Below are positions 38,817-50,675 of a DNA stretch of 64,000 bases, piece after piece (position 1 is the stretch's first letter; every line of letters begins with the position of its first letter). Both the position numbers and the translations under genes were made by a program. Origin of the DNA: Roseibium sp. (GTDB lineage: Bacteria > Pseudomonadota > Alphaproteobacteria > Rhizobiales > Stappiaceae); the NCBI GenBank assembly GCA_017643215.1, contig JAEPNV010000015.1, positions 61,162-125,161 on the forward strand. Direction: 5' to 3'. The notes beneath the pieces were generated by a model that did no database searches, was not told the origin of the DNA, and saw only the letters and a program-made list of their open reading frames with translations.

Positions 38817-38831
38817 CCTCCGGGTTCGCCC

Positions 38832-39614
38832 TTAGTTGTTCGCCGCCCGGGCCTTTTTGACCAGATCGACCAGCACCTGCCGCAACTGATCGGGCCGGAT
38901 CAAGGGCGTGTCAAACCACAGACGCGCCCCGAGATCACCGGCGGTCATGTCCATGCCAAGCGGATCGAGCGTCGCGAGCCGCCAATCGCCCGCCGGGGCC
39001 TTGCACAACACCTCGGCATAGAGTTTGACCGCGTCATGGTGATCGTCATTCATATGCTCGACCGCGCCGGCTTCCCATTCGGCGAGCGCGGCACATATTG
39101 ACGGATCCAACACGAGATCCTCTTCTTTCAGCTCATACGCCTTGCCAAAACCGCCATTGAGGCTCGCCCGCTCGATCTCGAGCCGGAAAAACGCAAAATC
39201 GCCGAAATCGACGTAGAGCTCGGCCTTCGGGTGGCGCGCCAGATAACGGCGCCGCAGGCGGTCATGGTCGGGGGTGCCGCGGGTGATCCGGTCGGCATGG
39301 GCGAAGAGCGTCACGCGCGGATGCGCGAGCGGATCGCCCTTGCCTGGTTCACCGCACAAAAGCGAGCAGCGCGCGTCGGCCAGGATCGCGGACGTGTGGC
39401 CCGACAATGTGGAGGTGAGGATCACTGGCGTGCCGTTGAGATCCGTTGCCAGCGCGACGCGGCTCGCCAAAGGATGCCCTGTGCCCGGCTCCAGCGCCGC
39501 GAGCGATCCGTACCGCGCGCGCCGGACAAGGTCCTGAGCAAGGCGCCGGGCGTCGTCATCGGTCGTCCGCAGCACATCCTTTTTTGGCGCCTCTGCGCCC
39601 GCTTCTTCCGTCAT
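38832..39614 (-). CDS. HugZ-family heme protein (pyridoxamine phosphate oxidase fold plus DUF2470)
   Basis: 260 residues. The N-terminal split-barrel (ARRLAQDLVRRARYGSLAALEPGTGHPLASRVALATD) and the C-terminal DUF2470 domain (WEAGAVEHMNDDHHDAVKLYAEVLC, with the conserved HMNDDH) are the layout of heme-utilisation proteins such as HugZ/HutZ, which bind or degrade heme in the cytoplasm. Some members instead have flavin-linked roles, and no iron-uptake gene is next to this one, so the substrate is not settled. Confidence 0.85.
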   Translation of the reverse strand: MTEEAGAEAPKKDVLRTTDDDARRLAQDLVRRARYGSLAALEPGTGHPLASRVALATDLNGTPVILTSTLSGHTSAILADARCSLLCGEPGKGDPLAHPRVTLFAHADRITRGTPDHDRLRRRYLARHPKAELYVDFGDFAFFRLEIERASLNGGFGKAYELKEEDLVLDPSICAALAEWEAGAVEHMNDDHHDAVKLYAEVLCKAPAGDWRLATLDPLGMDMTAGDLGARLWFDTPLIRPDQLRQVLVDLVKKARAANN

Positions 39615-39854
39615 TCAACTATCCCTTGTGTACCCAGACAACCCGGTGGTCCACCCCCTCGCCGCCGGTCATTGTGCCATCGGCCGCGCGGTTCCGATGA
39701 AAAGTCTTAACGGAATCTGAACGGGAGATGAACGGCCATCTCAGAGCCGGTTCAGTTGCCAGGGCGCATAGTCATGCCATCGGTTCACACCGCCGGGCGG
39801 GCAAACGCCAAGTCCCGCCGCAATCGGGGACATCCCCAAGACGGAGCAAGATCA

Positions 39855-40304
39855 ATGACCAGAATGATAAAACGCGTGCTGGCCGTCGCCCTGACCGGGG
39901 CGCTTCTGGTCCCGACCATTCAAGCGGCCGAAGCCGGTCCGCGCGACGGATGGCGTCATGGATGGCACGGTCATCCGCACCACCATCACCACCGGCACAA
40001 GCCGCATCGCAAACATCACCGCAAGCACAAGAACAACGATCACCTGGGACCGGCCCTCGCCGCGGGGATCATCGGGCTTGCCGCCGGCGCGATCATTTTG
40101 GGCTCGACCAGCCGCCCGCGCTACGCCGCCCCTCCGGCCCACCACCACCGCCCGGCACCGTATCCGGGGCGGATCCACGGCGCCGTCACCTATCAGCCCT
40201 GGAGCCCCGGCTGGTACCGCTATTGCGCGCAAAAATTCCGGTCGTTTGATCCGGCGTCCGGCACCTATATGACCTACCGGGGCGTGCGGAAATTCTGCTG
40301 GTAG
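39855..40304 (+). CDS. BA14K-like protein
   Basis: 149 residues from the ATG at 39855, preceded by GGAGCA. Signal peptide MIKRVLAVALTGALLVPTIQAAEA, then a very His-rich stretch (about 30-60: repeated HxHHHH and KHHRKH), a hydrophobic segment GPALAAGIIGLAAGAIILG, and the BA14K C-terminal block YCAQKFRSFDPASGTYMTYRG ending in KFCW. The family is named after a Brucella immunoreactive lectin-like protein. The histidine content could bind metal, which is inference. The frame upstream of the ATG is open but non-coding in character. Confidence 0.88.
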   Translation: MTRMIKRVLAVALTGALLVPTIQAAEAGPRDGWRHGWHGHPHHHHHRHKPHRKHHRKHKNNDHLGPALAAGIIGLAAGAIILGSTSRPRYAAPPAHHHRPAPYPGRIHGAVTYQPWSPGWYRYCAQKFRSFDPASGTYMTYRGVRKFCW

Positions 40305-40370
40305 TGCGTGCTGCGCGCCCGGCCACTGGGAAGCGAACCTTGCCAAACGCCGGGCTGCGGCACGGCCGAA

Positions 40371-40404
40371 GAAGGGCCGCCTTACCCGCCACGGGCGGTC
40401 CTTC
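40371..40404 (+). terminator. Hairpin downstream of the BA14K gene
   Basis: GAAGGGCCGCC pairs with GGCGGTCCTTC (one G-U pair) around a 12-base loop. It is followed by AACGG rather than a T tract. It lies between the BA14K gene and the LysE-type gene and may terminate the former. Confidence 0.5.
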
Positions 40405-40497
40405 AACGGCCATGCGTGCCGGTTCAATCGACGCCTTTCCGGTTTAACGGCCCGGGTGTAGAGTTCGCGCAGCTCCAGTCTGTCCCGGGCCTTTGCA

Positions 40498-41124
40498 ATG
40501 ACCTTGGAACTCTATACCGCCTATGTCATCGCGACACTTATTGTGTTGGCCATTCCCGGCCCGACGATTTTGCTTGTCGTCAGTTATGCGCTGACGCACG
40601 GCCGCAAATCGGCGACGGCCAGCGTTCTTGGGGTTGGTTTGGGCGACGCAACGGCAGCGACAGCATCGCTCCTCGGCCTCGGCGCGATCCTCGCGACATC
40701 GGCAGGCCTGTTCACGGCGTTGAAATGGGCCGGTGCGGCCTACCTTCTTTATATCGGCATCAAGATGTGGCGCGCCCGGCCCAGTGCCCTGGAACCGGCT
40801 TCGGTGCCCACCGTTTCGCCGCGGAAGGTCTTCACCCACGCCTATATCGTGACCGCGCTCAATCCCAAGGGCATCGTGTTTTTCATGGCCTTTTTGCCCC
40901 ACTTCATCGCACCGCAAGCGCCGATTGCGCCGCAGCTCGGGCTATTGGGTGCGACCTTCGTGGTTCTTGGGATCGTGAACGCCGCAGTTTATGCGCTAGC
41001 CGCCGCCGAGGTGGGTCAGCGTCTGCGCAGCCCATCGCTGATGCGCGTGGTCAACAAGGTCGGTGGCGGATTTCTCGTTTCGGCGGCGGTTATGACCGCA
41101 AGCCTTCAACGCAGCAGCAGCTGA
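40498..41124 (+). CDS. LysE/RhtB family translocator
   Basis: 208 residues with six hydrophobic segments. Amino acid or small metabolite exporter. The family block IPGPTILLVVSYALTHGRKSATASVLGVGLGDATAATASLLGLGAI near the N-terminus is well preserved and ALNPKGIVFFMAFLPHFI in the second half is the other conserved element. The specific substrate cannot be inferred. It stands alone, convergent with the DUF2336 gene seven bases downstream. Confidence 0.93.
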   Translation: MTLELYTAYVIATLIVLAIPGPTILLVVSYALTHGRKSATASVLGVGLGDATAATASLLGLGAILATSAGLFTALKWAGAAYLLYIGIKMWRARPSALEPASVPTVSPRKVFTHAYIVTALNPKGIVFFMAFLPHFIAPQAPIAPQLGLLGATFVVLGIVNAAVYALAAAEVGQRLRSPSLMRVVNKVGGGFLVSAAVMTASLQRSSS

Positions 41125-41130
41125 CGGCGC

Positions 41131-42285
41131 TTATCCGCGCTGCGCGGCAAACGGCACGTTTCGCCGCTTTCGGGCACGGCCGGATTTTGCACCTGTATCC
41201 TCGGCGTCCGCCGGTGCATTTTCTTTGTTGGCCGAGGCCCGGATGGCATCAAGTGAGTGTTTTGCGCTGGAAAAAGACATCCCGGCATAGCGTTGAATCG
41301 CCGCATTCAGTTCCAGGCCGCCGAGCCGGAGCTGTTTGGCCCGCATGGTCAAGATGTCCTTGAAAGCGATGCCGCTCACGCCGTTCGCCTTGCAGATGAT
41401 GATCAGCGCCTTGTCGCTTTTGCCGTAGATCAGCTTTGACACGGCGGCACTTGGAAGGCCGCTGACCTTGGCCAGCAGGATCCCGAGTTCTGCGGCCCGA
41501 TCCGACCGGGCGAACTGCTGAACCGCATCGTCGATTTTCAGTTTTTGCGACTGGACATCGCGAATGACCTGGTTTGACTGTTCCCGGCTTTCCTGGAGGC
41601 GGCGGGCCCGGGCGGTCACTTCGGCCGCGGCGCGCTCGGCCATCACCTGAACCAGCGTGTTGTCCGCGCCCAGTTCCTTGACCCGTTCCTTGAGCTGCTC
41701 GCTCAAAAACGGCACCAACTGGCGCGCCGCATCGTCCGGCAAGTCCTTGCGTTCGATCAACGCTGCCTGAATTCCGGGCACGGCCCGGGCCTTTTCGACA
41801 AGCCGGTTGAAGGAGGTCGCGCCAAAATGCGCGCCCTTGTTTTCCGCAACCTTGGTCAGCACAGCGTCGTCGCCGCGATCGACCAGAACATCGGTCACCG
41901 CCTCAGAGACACTTTCGCGCCCGGCAATAGCATCCAGATGAACCATCGACGCGGATTGGGCGACACGGACGAGATCGTCGCATTCAAGGACCGGTGAATT
42001 TTCCAGGACGGGACGGGCGATGTCGCCCGTATCCTGGGCCAACTCTACCATCAGGTCGTGCGGCGCCGATTGATGGCCGCCAACCCGTTTGGCAAGCGTC
42101 AGGCGGGCCTCATCCTCCAATCGCCCAAGCACCTTCATGACGATGTCGCCGAACATCAGGCTGACCTGATCGACATCATCGTCGTTTGCCGCCAAGAACA
42201 GATCCGTGAGCGCGTTGACGAGGTTCGTCCGCGCACTGGAGCTCTTGTCTTTTGCAAGCTCGGCGAGCTTGGCCAGGCTCAGCAT
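41131..42285 (-). CDS. DUF2336 domain protein
   Basis: 384 residues, predominantly alpha-helical with HEAT-like repeats (for example SARTNLVNALTDLFLAANDDDVDQVSLMFGDIVMKVLGRLEDEARLTLAKRV and LLVDRGDDAVLTKVAENKGAHF). This alphaproteobacterial family has no established biochemical role. Ends with a basic tail (KSGRARKRRNVPFAAQRG), which could bind nucleic acid. A second, more divergent member is at 54358-55443. Confidence 0.85.
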   Translation of the reverse strand: MLSLAKLAELAKDKSSSARTNLVNALTDLFLAANDDDVDQVSLMFGDIVMKVLGRLEDEARLTLAKRVGGHQSAPHDLMVELAQDTGDIARPVLENSPVLECDDLVRVAQSASMVHLDAIAGRESVSEAVTDVLVDRGDDAVLTKVAENKGAHFGATSFNRLVEKARAVPGIQAALIERKDLPDDAARQLVPFLSEQLKERVKELGADNTLVQVMAERAAAEVTARARRLQESREQSNQVIRDVQSQKLKIDDAVQQFARSDRAAELGILLAKVSGLPSAAVSKLIYGKSDKALIIICKANGVSGIAFKDILTMRAKQLRLGGLELNAAIQRYAGMSFSSAKHSLDAIRASANKENAPADAEDTGAKSGRARKRRNVPFAAQRG

Positions 42286-42710
42286 AAAGGGCTACCAATC
42301 CATCCCGACACACAACGGATGAAGTTTAAGTCATCGGCGTTAACATAGAACTACCTCGCCTCCACAGGAAAAAACCTTAATCGGCGGAAACACCTATGTA
42401 TAATTGCGGCATACTCGAAACCAGTATTGCTCCATTGCATACATCGGAAAATGGATTGTTAGAAATACTAATTACGTAACGTCAAAATGTGCAATTCGGG
42501 ATCTTCAAAGACTTAGGCCCTGTGGAGGAATTGGAGGTGCATTTCGTCCACATGGCCTAAGCTGTGATCCTATCGCTGAACGGACCGGCGGGTCCGGGCG
42601 CCGCCGGACGGCGGCGTTTCGCCGCTGCAGTGCAGCACCTTTTTCGCTTCGCATCCCGCAAAAGGTCTTCTAAGGTAACGATCTCAGAAAGGTGTTCGGG
42701 GAGGATCGGA
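42286..42710. other. Divergent intergenic region
   Basis: 425 bases between the DUF2336 start and the 27-residue peptide gene. The left half is AT-rich and likely carries the promoters. The right half (42560-42670) is GC-rich with short inverted repeats (GGCGCCGCCGGACGGCGGCGTTTCGCCG type runs). No gene is supported. Confidence 0.45.
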
Positions 42711-42794
42711 ATGACCCTTGCACGCAACCTAAATATGATCGCGTTTCTGATTGCCTTTGCGTTTCTGGCCGGAATAGTTGTCGGCGTGTTCTAA
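42711..42794 (+). CDS. 27-residue single-pass membrane peptide
   Basis: ATG at 42711 follows a strong ribosome binding site GGGGAGGA ending seven bases before it. The 27 residues are a polar start MTLARNLNM and one hydrophobic helix IAFLIAFAFLAGIVVGVF up to the stop. An intrinsic terminator follows 33 bases after the stop, so the peptide gene is a free-standing unit. Small alphaproteobacterial peptides of the same layout exist, but their role is unknown. Too short for ordinary gene callers. Confidence 0.62.
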   Translation: MTLARNLNMIAFLIAFAFLAGIVVGVF

Positions 42795-42826
42795 GGCCAA
42801 TAAGTCATCAATTGAAAACGACTTTC

Positions 42827-42852
42827 ACCCGCGCTGCCGCGGGTTTATTTTT
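42827..42852 (+). terminator. Intrinsic terminator of the small membrane peptide gene
   Basis: ACCCGCG, a 4-base loop CTGC, CGCGGGT, then TTATTTTT. Good stem and T tract on the plus strand; the only gene it can end is the 27-codon one. Confidence 0.8.
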
Positions 42853-42917
42853 GCCCAGCTGCCATCGGCGCCCTTCCGGCGGATGCCGCGCCTCTCCTTT
42901 GAAATCGAACAGCTTTT

Positions 42918-42947
42918 GGACACCCAACCGCTTCCGGTTGGGTGTCC
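42918..42947. repeat. Perfect 13-bp hairpin downstream of azoR
   Basis: GGACACCCAACCG, loop CTTC, CGGTTGGGTGTCC. A very stable tetraloop hairpin 32 bases after the azoR stop. No T tract on either strand, so it is a stability element or weak terminator. Confidence 0.7.
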
Positions 42948-42979
42948 GGTGAAGTCCAATTCTGCCTGGCTCAGTTCGA

Positions 42980-43588
42980 TCAGGCCGCCTGCGCGCCGAC
43001 CGCACGGGCCTGGGAGACGGCCGTTTCGTGCTTGGACGTATCGACCATCAACTGATCGGCGGCGATGACCGTCACATCGGTAATCCCGAGAAATCCGAGG
43101 ATGAACTTGAGATAGTTCGATGCAAAATCGACGTCGGAACCGACCGGCGTGCCGCCGGAGGCCAGAAGGATATAGGCCTTCTTGCCTTCTAAAAGGCCAA
43201 CCGGACCGTTTTCGCTATAGCGGAACGTTTCACGGGCGCGCGCCACCAGGTCGACCCAGGCTTTCAGGCTGGCCGGAATGCCGAAATTGTAGACCGGCAC
43301 CCCGATCACGATGGTGTCCGCGGCCTTCAGCTCGCCAACGAGTGTGTCGGACAGCGCGAGCGCGAGCTTTTGTTCAGCCGACCGTTCGCCCGCATCAGTG
43401 AAATTCGCGCCGATCCAAGCCTCATCCACGAAAGGCAGGCCAGCCGACACATCGCGGGTCAGCACCTTGGTGTCCGGATTGGACTGAAGCAGACTTGTAA
43501 CCAGTTCCTCTGTCAGCTGACGGGTCACCGAACCGTCCTTGCGGGCCGATGCGTCGATTTTCAAGACCGTTTTGGTTGTGTCGGACAT
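42980..43588 (-). CDS. azoR: FMN-dependent NADH-azoreductase / quinone oxidoreductase
   Basis: 202 residues, flavodoxin-like fold. VLKIDASARKDGSVTRQLTEEL for the phosphate loop, IVIGVPVYNFGIPASLKAWVDLVARARETFRYSENGPVGLLEGKKAYILLASGGT as in AzoR. Two-electron reduction of quinones and azo dyes. Stands alone between the hairpin downstream and metH upstream. A CDS start at 43588 is supported by GGAG in the upstream bases. Confidence 0.93.
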   Translation of the reverse strand: MSDTTKTVLKIDASARKDGSVTRQLTEELVTSLLQSNPDTKVLTRDVSAGLPFVDEAWIGANFTDAGERSAEQKLALALSDTLVGELKAADTIVIGVPVYNFGIPASLKAWVDLVARARETFRYSENGPVGLLEGKKAYILLASGGTPVGSDVDFASNYLKFILGFLGITDVTVIAADQLMVDTSKHETAVSQARAVGAQAA

Positions 43589-43713
43589 TGCTCATCTCCA
43601 AATCGCTGGGCCCTACAGGCCGTTGTTCAACAGATTTGGAGATAATTGGCCTATCTTCCCTTCACTAGTGGTCAATATGTGAACAGTGCGTTCAAACGCG
43701 CCGGCCGTTGCGA

Positions 43714-47442
<3,729 letters not shown>

Positions 47443-47596
47443 TTAACTCTTCCTTCCAAAGATCTCTTGCTTTGGTTTTTGATTGTCGAAACGGATTTGG
47501 CATTCGCCACCTAGCTGCCAACACCTTTGTTTACGGCGTCACCCCGGCCAAGCGGAACGCCGAGCAGCGACCAAAGAGCCCAAAAGGTGTCCAAAA

Positions 47597-47645
47597 CCAT
47601 CGTGGTTCCCCGATCCCGGATTTTCCTTCGGTCGTCCGGGATGAC
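47597..47645 (-). repeat. Worn dispersed repeat, family A, between metF and metH
   Basis: On the minus strand GTCATCCCGGACGACC, then GGGATCGGGGAACCAC, clearly related to the copies at 13669-13723 and near 63611 but with changes in the middle. It lies in the 226-base gap between metF and metH. Confidence 0.65.
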
Positions 47646-47668
47646 AAAAGCGACACGTACGTTCTCCC

Positions 47669-48592
47669 CTAGGCCGCCGCCTTATCCGGGGCCGCGTTTC
47701 CCATGCCCAGCATGTGGCAGATCGCATAGGTCAGGTCCGCCCGGTTCATGGTGTAGAAATGGAAGTCGGACAGCCCGCGGTCGACGAGGTCCATGACCTG
47801 CTCGCAGGCGATCGCCACGCCGACAAGTTTGCGCGTTTCGGGATCATTGCTGAGGCCGGCAAAGCGCCGGGCCACCCAATCGGGGATCGACGCGCCGCAT
47901 TTGGCCGAAAACACCATGGTCGTCTCGAAATTGTGGATTGGCAGGATGCCGGGCACGACCGGGATCGAAATGCCAGCCTTGGCCAGCCGCTCGCGATAGG
48001 AATCGAAGAGATCGTTGTCGAAGAAATACTGGGTCACAATCCGGTCCGCGCCGGCATCGACCTTGCGCTTCAAATTGTCGATTTCCATGTGCCAGTCGGC
48101 GCTTTCGGGATGGCGCTCAGGATAACCGGACACGGAGATGTCGAACTCGGCGATCTTTTTGATCCCGGCCACCAGATCGGACGCATAGGCATAGCCTTCC
48201 GGATGCGGCTTGTAGCGCGCGCCAATGCCCTCGACCGGATCACCGCGCAGGGCCACGATCCGGCGCACACCCAGCGCCCAATAGTCGCGCAGGATCCCGT
48301 CGACCTCTTCGCGCGGCGCGGCAACACATGTCAGGTGCGCGGCGGTGTCGAGTTTTGCCTCCTTGAGGATGCGCTCAACGGTCTTGTGCGTGCGCTCGCG
48401 TGTCGACCCGCCCGCCCCGTAGGTCACGGACACGAATTCCGGCTGTAACGGTGCCAGCCGCTCGACCGTCGACCAGAGATTGTCAGCCATCTTTTCCGTT
48501 TTGGGCGGAAAAAACTCGAAACTCGCGGTGATCGGCGCGGCGGATGTCTGGCGTGACCGGCGCGTTGGAAACGGGGATGTCATGTCAGGCAA
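47669..48592 (-). CDS. metF: 5,10-methylenetetrahydrofolate reductase
   Basis: 307 residues. FAD enzyme that makes the methyltetrahydrofolate used by MetH. Motifs: ASFEFFPPKTEKM near the N-terminus, VTYGAGGSTRERTHKTV, ALRGDP, SGYPERHPES and DRIVTQYFFDNDLF. It overlaps the stop of the ArsR-methyltransferase gene by 8 bases; a second ATG at 48583 would avoid that overlap. The three genes work in one cycle and share a strand. Confidence 0.96.
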   Translation of the reverse strand: MPDMTSPFPTRRSRQTSAAPITASFEFFPPKTEKMADNLWSTVERLAPLQPEFVSVTYGAGGSTRERTHKTVERILKEAKLDTAAHLTCVAAPREEVDGILRDYWALGVRRIVALRGDPVEGIGARYKPHPEGYAYASDLVAGIKKIAEFDISVSGYPERHPESADWHMEIDNLKRKVDAGADRIVTQYFFDNDLFDSYRERLAKAGISIPVVPGILPIHNFETTMVFSAKCGASIPDWVARRFAGLSNDPETRKLVGVAIACEQVMDLVDRGLSDFHFYTMNRADLTYAICHMLGMGNAAPDKAAA

Positions 48593-49595
48593 CCTCTCGG
48601 TTGGGATCGGCCAGCGGCAGATCGGTAATGACGCGCCGATCGCGGGCGAGCCAGAGTGTCACGGTCAGTTTGGTGTCGGCCGTGGTGGTCGGCGCCAGAT
48701 CGGTCACCTGGTCCAGATCAAGGTCGAGGGCTTCGAGCCAGCGCTCCATCTGATCATGGGAGAATCCGAGCCGCCGGTGGGCGTGGGTTTCCCTCAAGAA
48801 TTCAAGGTCATGCGGGGCAAAATCGATGACCAGCAGACGGCCGCCCGGGCGCAGGGCACGCGCTGCTTCAGAAAGCGCGCGCTGCGGATCGTCCATGAAA
48901 TGCAGCACCTGATGGATCGCAACGACGTCAAACGACCGGCGCGGCACACCGAGCGCGCATATGTCGCCGTGGCGCACCTGCGCCTTCGAAAGCCCCGCTT
49001 TGGCCAAATTGGCGCGGGCAACGGCCAGCATGTCGTGGGACGCGTCGATGCCGAGCCCCGTGACATAATGGTCGGAAAACAGCTCAAGAAGCCGGCCTGT
49101 CCCGGTGCCAAGATCGAGGAACGATTGGAACGGCCGCGTACCGAGCGCTGCCAGCATGGCCGCTTCGACCTCCTGATCCGCGGCATGCAAGGACCGCTCC
49201 TCGTCCCAGGTCCGCGCCTTGTTGGCGAAATAGGCCGCCGCTTCCTCCGCCTTGGTCTTGCGCAGGGCGGCGGACCGCTCCCGGTCCGCGGCAAGGGTGG
49301 AATCTTCGGCGGCCATGCGCGCCACCAGATCGTGGGCAAGCGCGCCGCGCGGTCCGTCCGACAGCCGGTAGTAGACCCAGGCGCCCTCCGGAAACCGCAG
49401 GATCACGCCGGCCTCGGTCAGGAGTTTCAAATGGCGGGAGATGCGCGGCTGGCTTTGGCCCAGGATCGCTGTTGCGTCCTTTACGGTCAGTTCGCTCTCG
49501 GCAAGAAGCGCAATCAGCCGCAAGCGGGAGGTCTCGCCGACCGCCCGAAGCACCGCCAGGGTGTCGTCAACCGAAAGGGTTTGATCGTCCGCCAT
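48585..49595 (-). CDS. ArsR family regulator fused to a SAM-dependent methyltransferase domain
   Basis: 336 residues from ATG 49595; the frame opens 14 codons earlier across the palindrome. N-terminal winged helix (LRLIALLAESELTVKDATAILGQSQPRISRHLKLLTEAGVILRFPEGAWVYYRLSD), C-terminal class I methyltransferase fold with FLDLGTGTGRLLELF and IHQVLHFMDDPQRALSEAARALRPGGRLLVIDF. Such fusions sit in front of metF/metH in Alphaproteobacteria, and SahR-like ArsR proteins sense S-adenosylhomocysteine, so a sensor role for the second domain is likely. The metF start overlaps its stop. Confidence 0.9.
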   Translation of the reverse strand: MADDQTLSVDDTLAVLRAVGETSRLRLIALLAESELTVKDATAILGQSQPRISRHLKLLTEAGVILRFPEGAWVYYRLSDGPRGALAHDLVARMAAEDSTLAADRERSAALRKTKAEEAAAYFANKARTWDEERSLHAADQEVEAAMLAALGTRPFQSFLDLGTGTGRLLELFSDHYVTGLGIDASHDMLAVARANLAKAGLSKAQVRHGDICALGVPRRSFDVVAIHQVLHFMDDPQRALSEAARALRPGGRLLVIDFAPHDLEFLRETHAHRRLGFSHDQMERWLEALDLDLDQVTDLAPTTTADTKLTVTLWLARDRRVITDLPLADPNREVA

Positions 49596-49614
49596 ATCTC
49601 TTGCTTCATGTTGA

Positions 49615-49632
49615 TATAAAGATATCTTTATA
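49615..49632. promoter_or_regulatory. 18-bp palindromic operator before the ArsR-methyltransferase gene
   Basis: TATAAAGATATCTTTATA is a perfect palindrome 20 bases before the chosen start codon of the regulator gene. Its position and symmetry suit an autoregulatory ArsR dimer site. It resembles operators described for SahR-type methionine cycle regulators, from memory rather than comparison. No second copy was seen in front of metH. Confidence 0.75.
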
Positions 49633-49706
49633 CGCAATCTATCGGAAATGCAAGGTCGCAGTGATCAGCTTGGACGCCGGCTTCCACCTTCCTCTGCAGA
49701 GACGCC

Positions 49707-49736
49707 CTGGACGCAGCCCAGCGGAGATCCGGGGCC
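49707..49736. repeat. Fragment of a GC-rich dispersed repeat
   Basis: GGACGCAGCCCAGCGGAG followed by ATCCGGGGCC matches the sequence GGACGCAGCGCAGCGGAG with ATCCGGGATC at 13601-13628. Non-coding, downstream of the glycosyltransferase gene. Confidence 0.6.
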
Positions 49737-49797
49737 GTGCGCCACCGCGCTCGCAGCTCTCCCCTCCAATGCCGGGGACCTCGGCCCCGAATTCGGC

Positions 49798-50658
49798 TCA
49801 TTTGGCCCGGCCATCCTCCAACAGGTCGGGAAACAGGCCTTCGGCAATGCAATCGGGAAGGTCCGAGATCGGAAAAGGCGCGTAGGCGGCCATTTCCCGG
49901 CGGTACAGCGCTTCGATATCGTTGTAATCAACCGATCGGCCGTGGACGACGGACTCGAGCTTTTTCTGGAACCGCTCCAGCCCACCCATGGACGAAAAAT
50001 GCCAGCCGCCGTCGGCGACGATCTCAACCGGCAGCCCGATGCCGGTCGAGATGAGATTTTGTGCCCGGAGGATAAGCGCGGTCAGCCCCGCCGGCACATA
50101 TGCGCGCTGACGGAGCTTCGCGCGCGTGCGCCGCAGCTTTTGCGGTGTTGTCAGATGCTTTTTTTCCACCATCCTTGAGCCGAGCAGCCAGCTCTTGTCC
50201 GGCACGACCCGGTCGAGTTTCAACTTGTGCAGGCTTTGCTCAAAGACGACCAGCTTGCCCCGATAGGCGTGGGTCTCAAGCACGTTTTGCAAGGCCGACC
50301 GGCGCACGATTTCATCGACATCCGACACCATGACAAGGTCGCCGGGCGCGGCCGTTTCAAGCCCCTGGGAAATGCAGTTGCGCTGGTAATTCTCCCGCTC
50401 CCATCCTCCCCGGCGGTGGTATTTTCCATGCGCCTTGGGCAGTTGATCGGGAAAGGTGATCTGTACATCGATGATCTTGTCGGCCCAGGCTTTGAACCGG
50501 CCCCGGTTTTCCGCAAAGTGGTAAGGCTTGTCGGTTCCGCGTTGGGTTTGGTTGGCTTCCACCAGGACGAAATGGTCGACCAGATCGGCCATCTCCCGAA
50601 GCCGGATTTCCAGGATGTCGAACTCGTTGTGGAACACAAAACAGTCGTACAGCGCCAT
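49798..50658 (-). CDS. Glycosyltransferase family 17 protein
   Basis: 286 residues from ATG 50658, where conserved sequence begins (MALYDCFVFHNEFDILEIRL); upstream frame lies in the neighbouring gene. GT17 includes the animal beta-1,4-GlcNAc-transferase III; bacterial members modify surface polysaccharides. Visible family blocks: LVEANQTQRGTDKPYHFAEN, WERENYQRNCISQGLETAAPGDLVMVSDVDEIVRRSAL with the acidic metal-binding DVDE, and GGWHFSSMGGLERFQKKLES. Acts with the glycosyltransferase encoded 17 bases upstream. Confidence 0.85.
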   Translation of the reverse strand: MALYDCFVFHNEFDILEIRLREMADLVDHFVLVEANQTQRGTDKPYHFAENRGRFKAWADKIIDVQITFPDQLPKAHGKYHRRGGWERENYQRNCISQGLETAAPGDLVMVSDVDEIVRRSALQNVLETHAYRGKLVVFEQSLHKLKLDRVVPDKSWLLGSRMVEKKHLTTPQKLRRTRAKLRQRAYVPAGLTALILRAQNLISTGIGLPVEIVADGGWHFSSMGGLERFQKKLESVVHGRSVDYNDIEALYRREMAAYAPFPISDLPDCIAEGLFPDLLEDGRAK

Positions 50659-50675
50659 ATCTCGATCAACGCCCC

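Noticed and set aside
47443..47596. Possible riboswitch in front of metH
   Set aside because: No SAM-II, SAH or cobalamin core could be recognised by eye in this stretch; a covariance search would be needed to change this.
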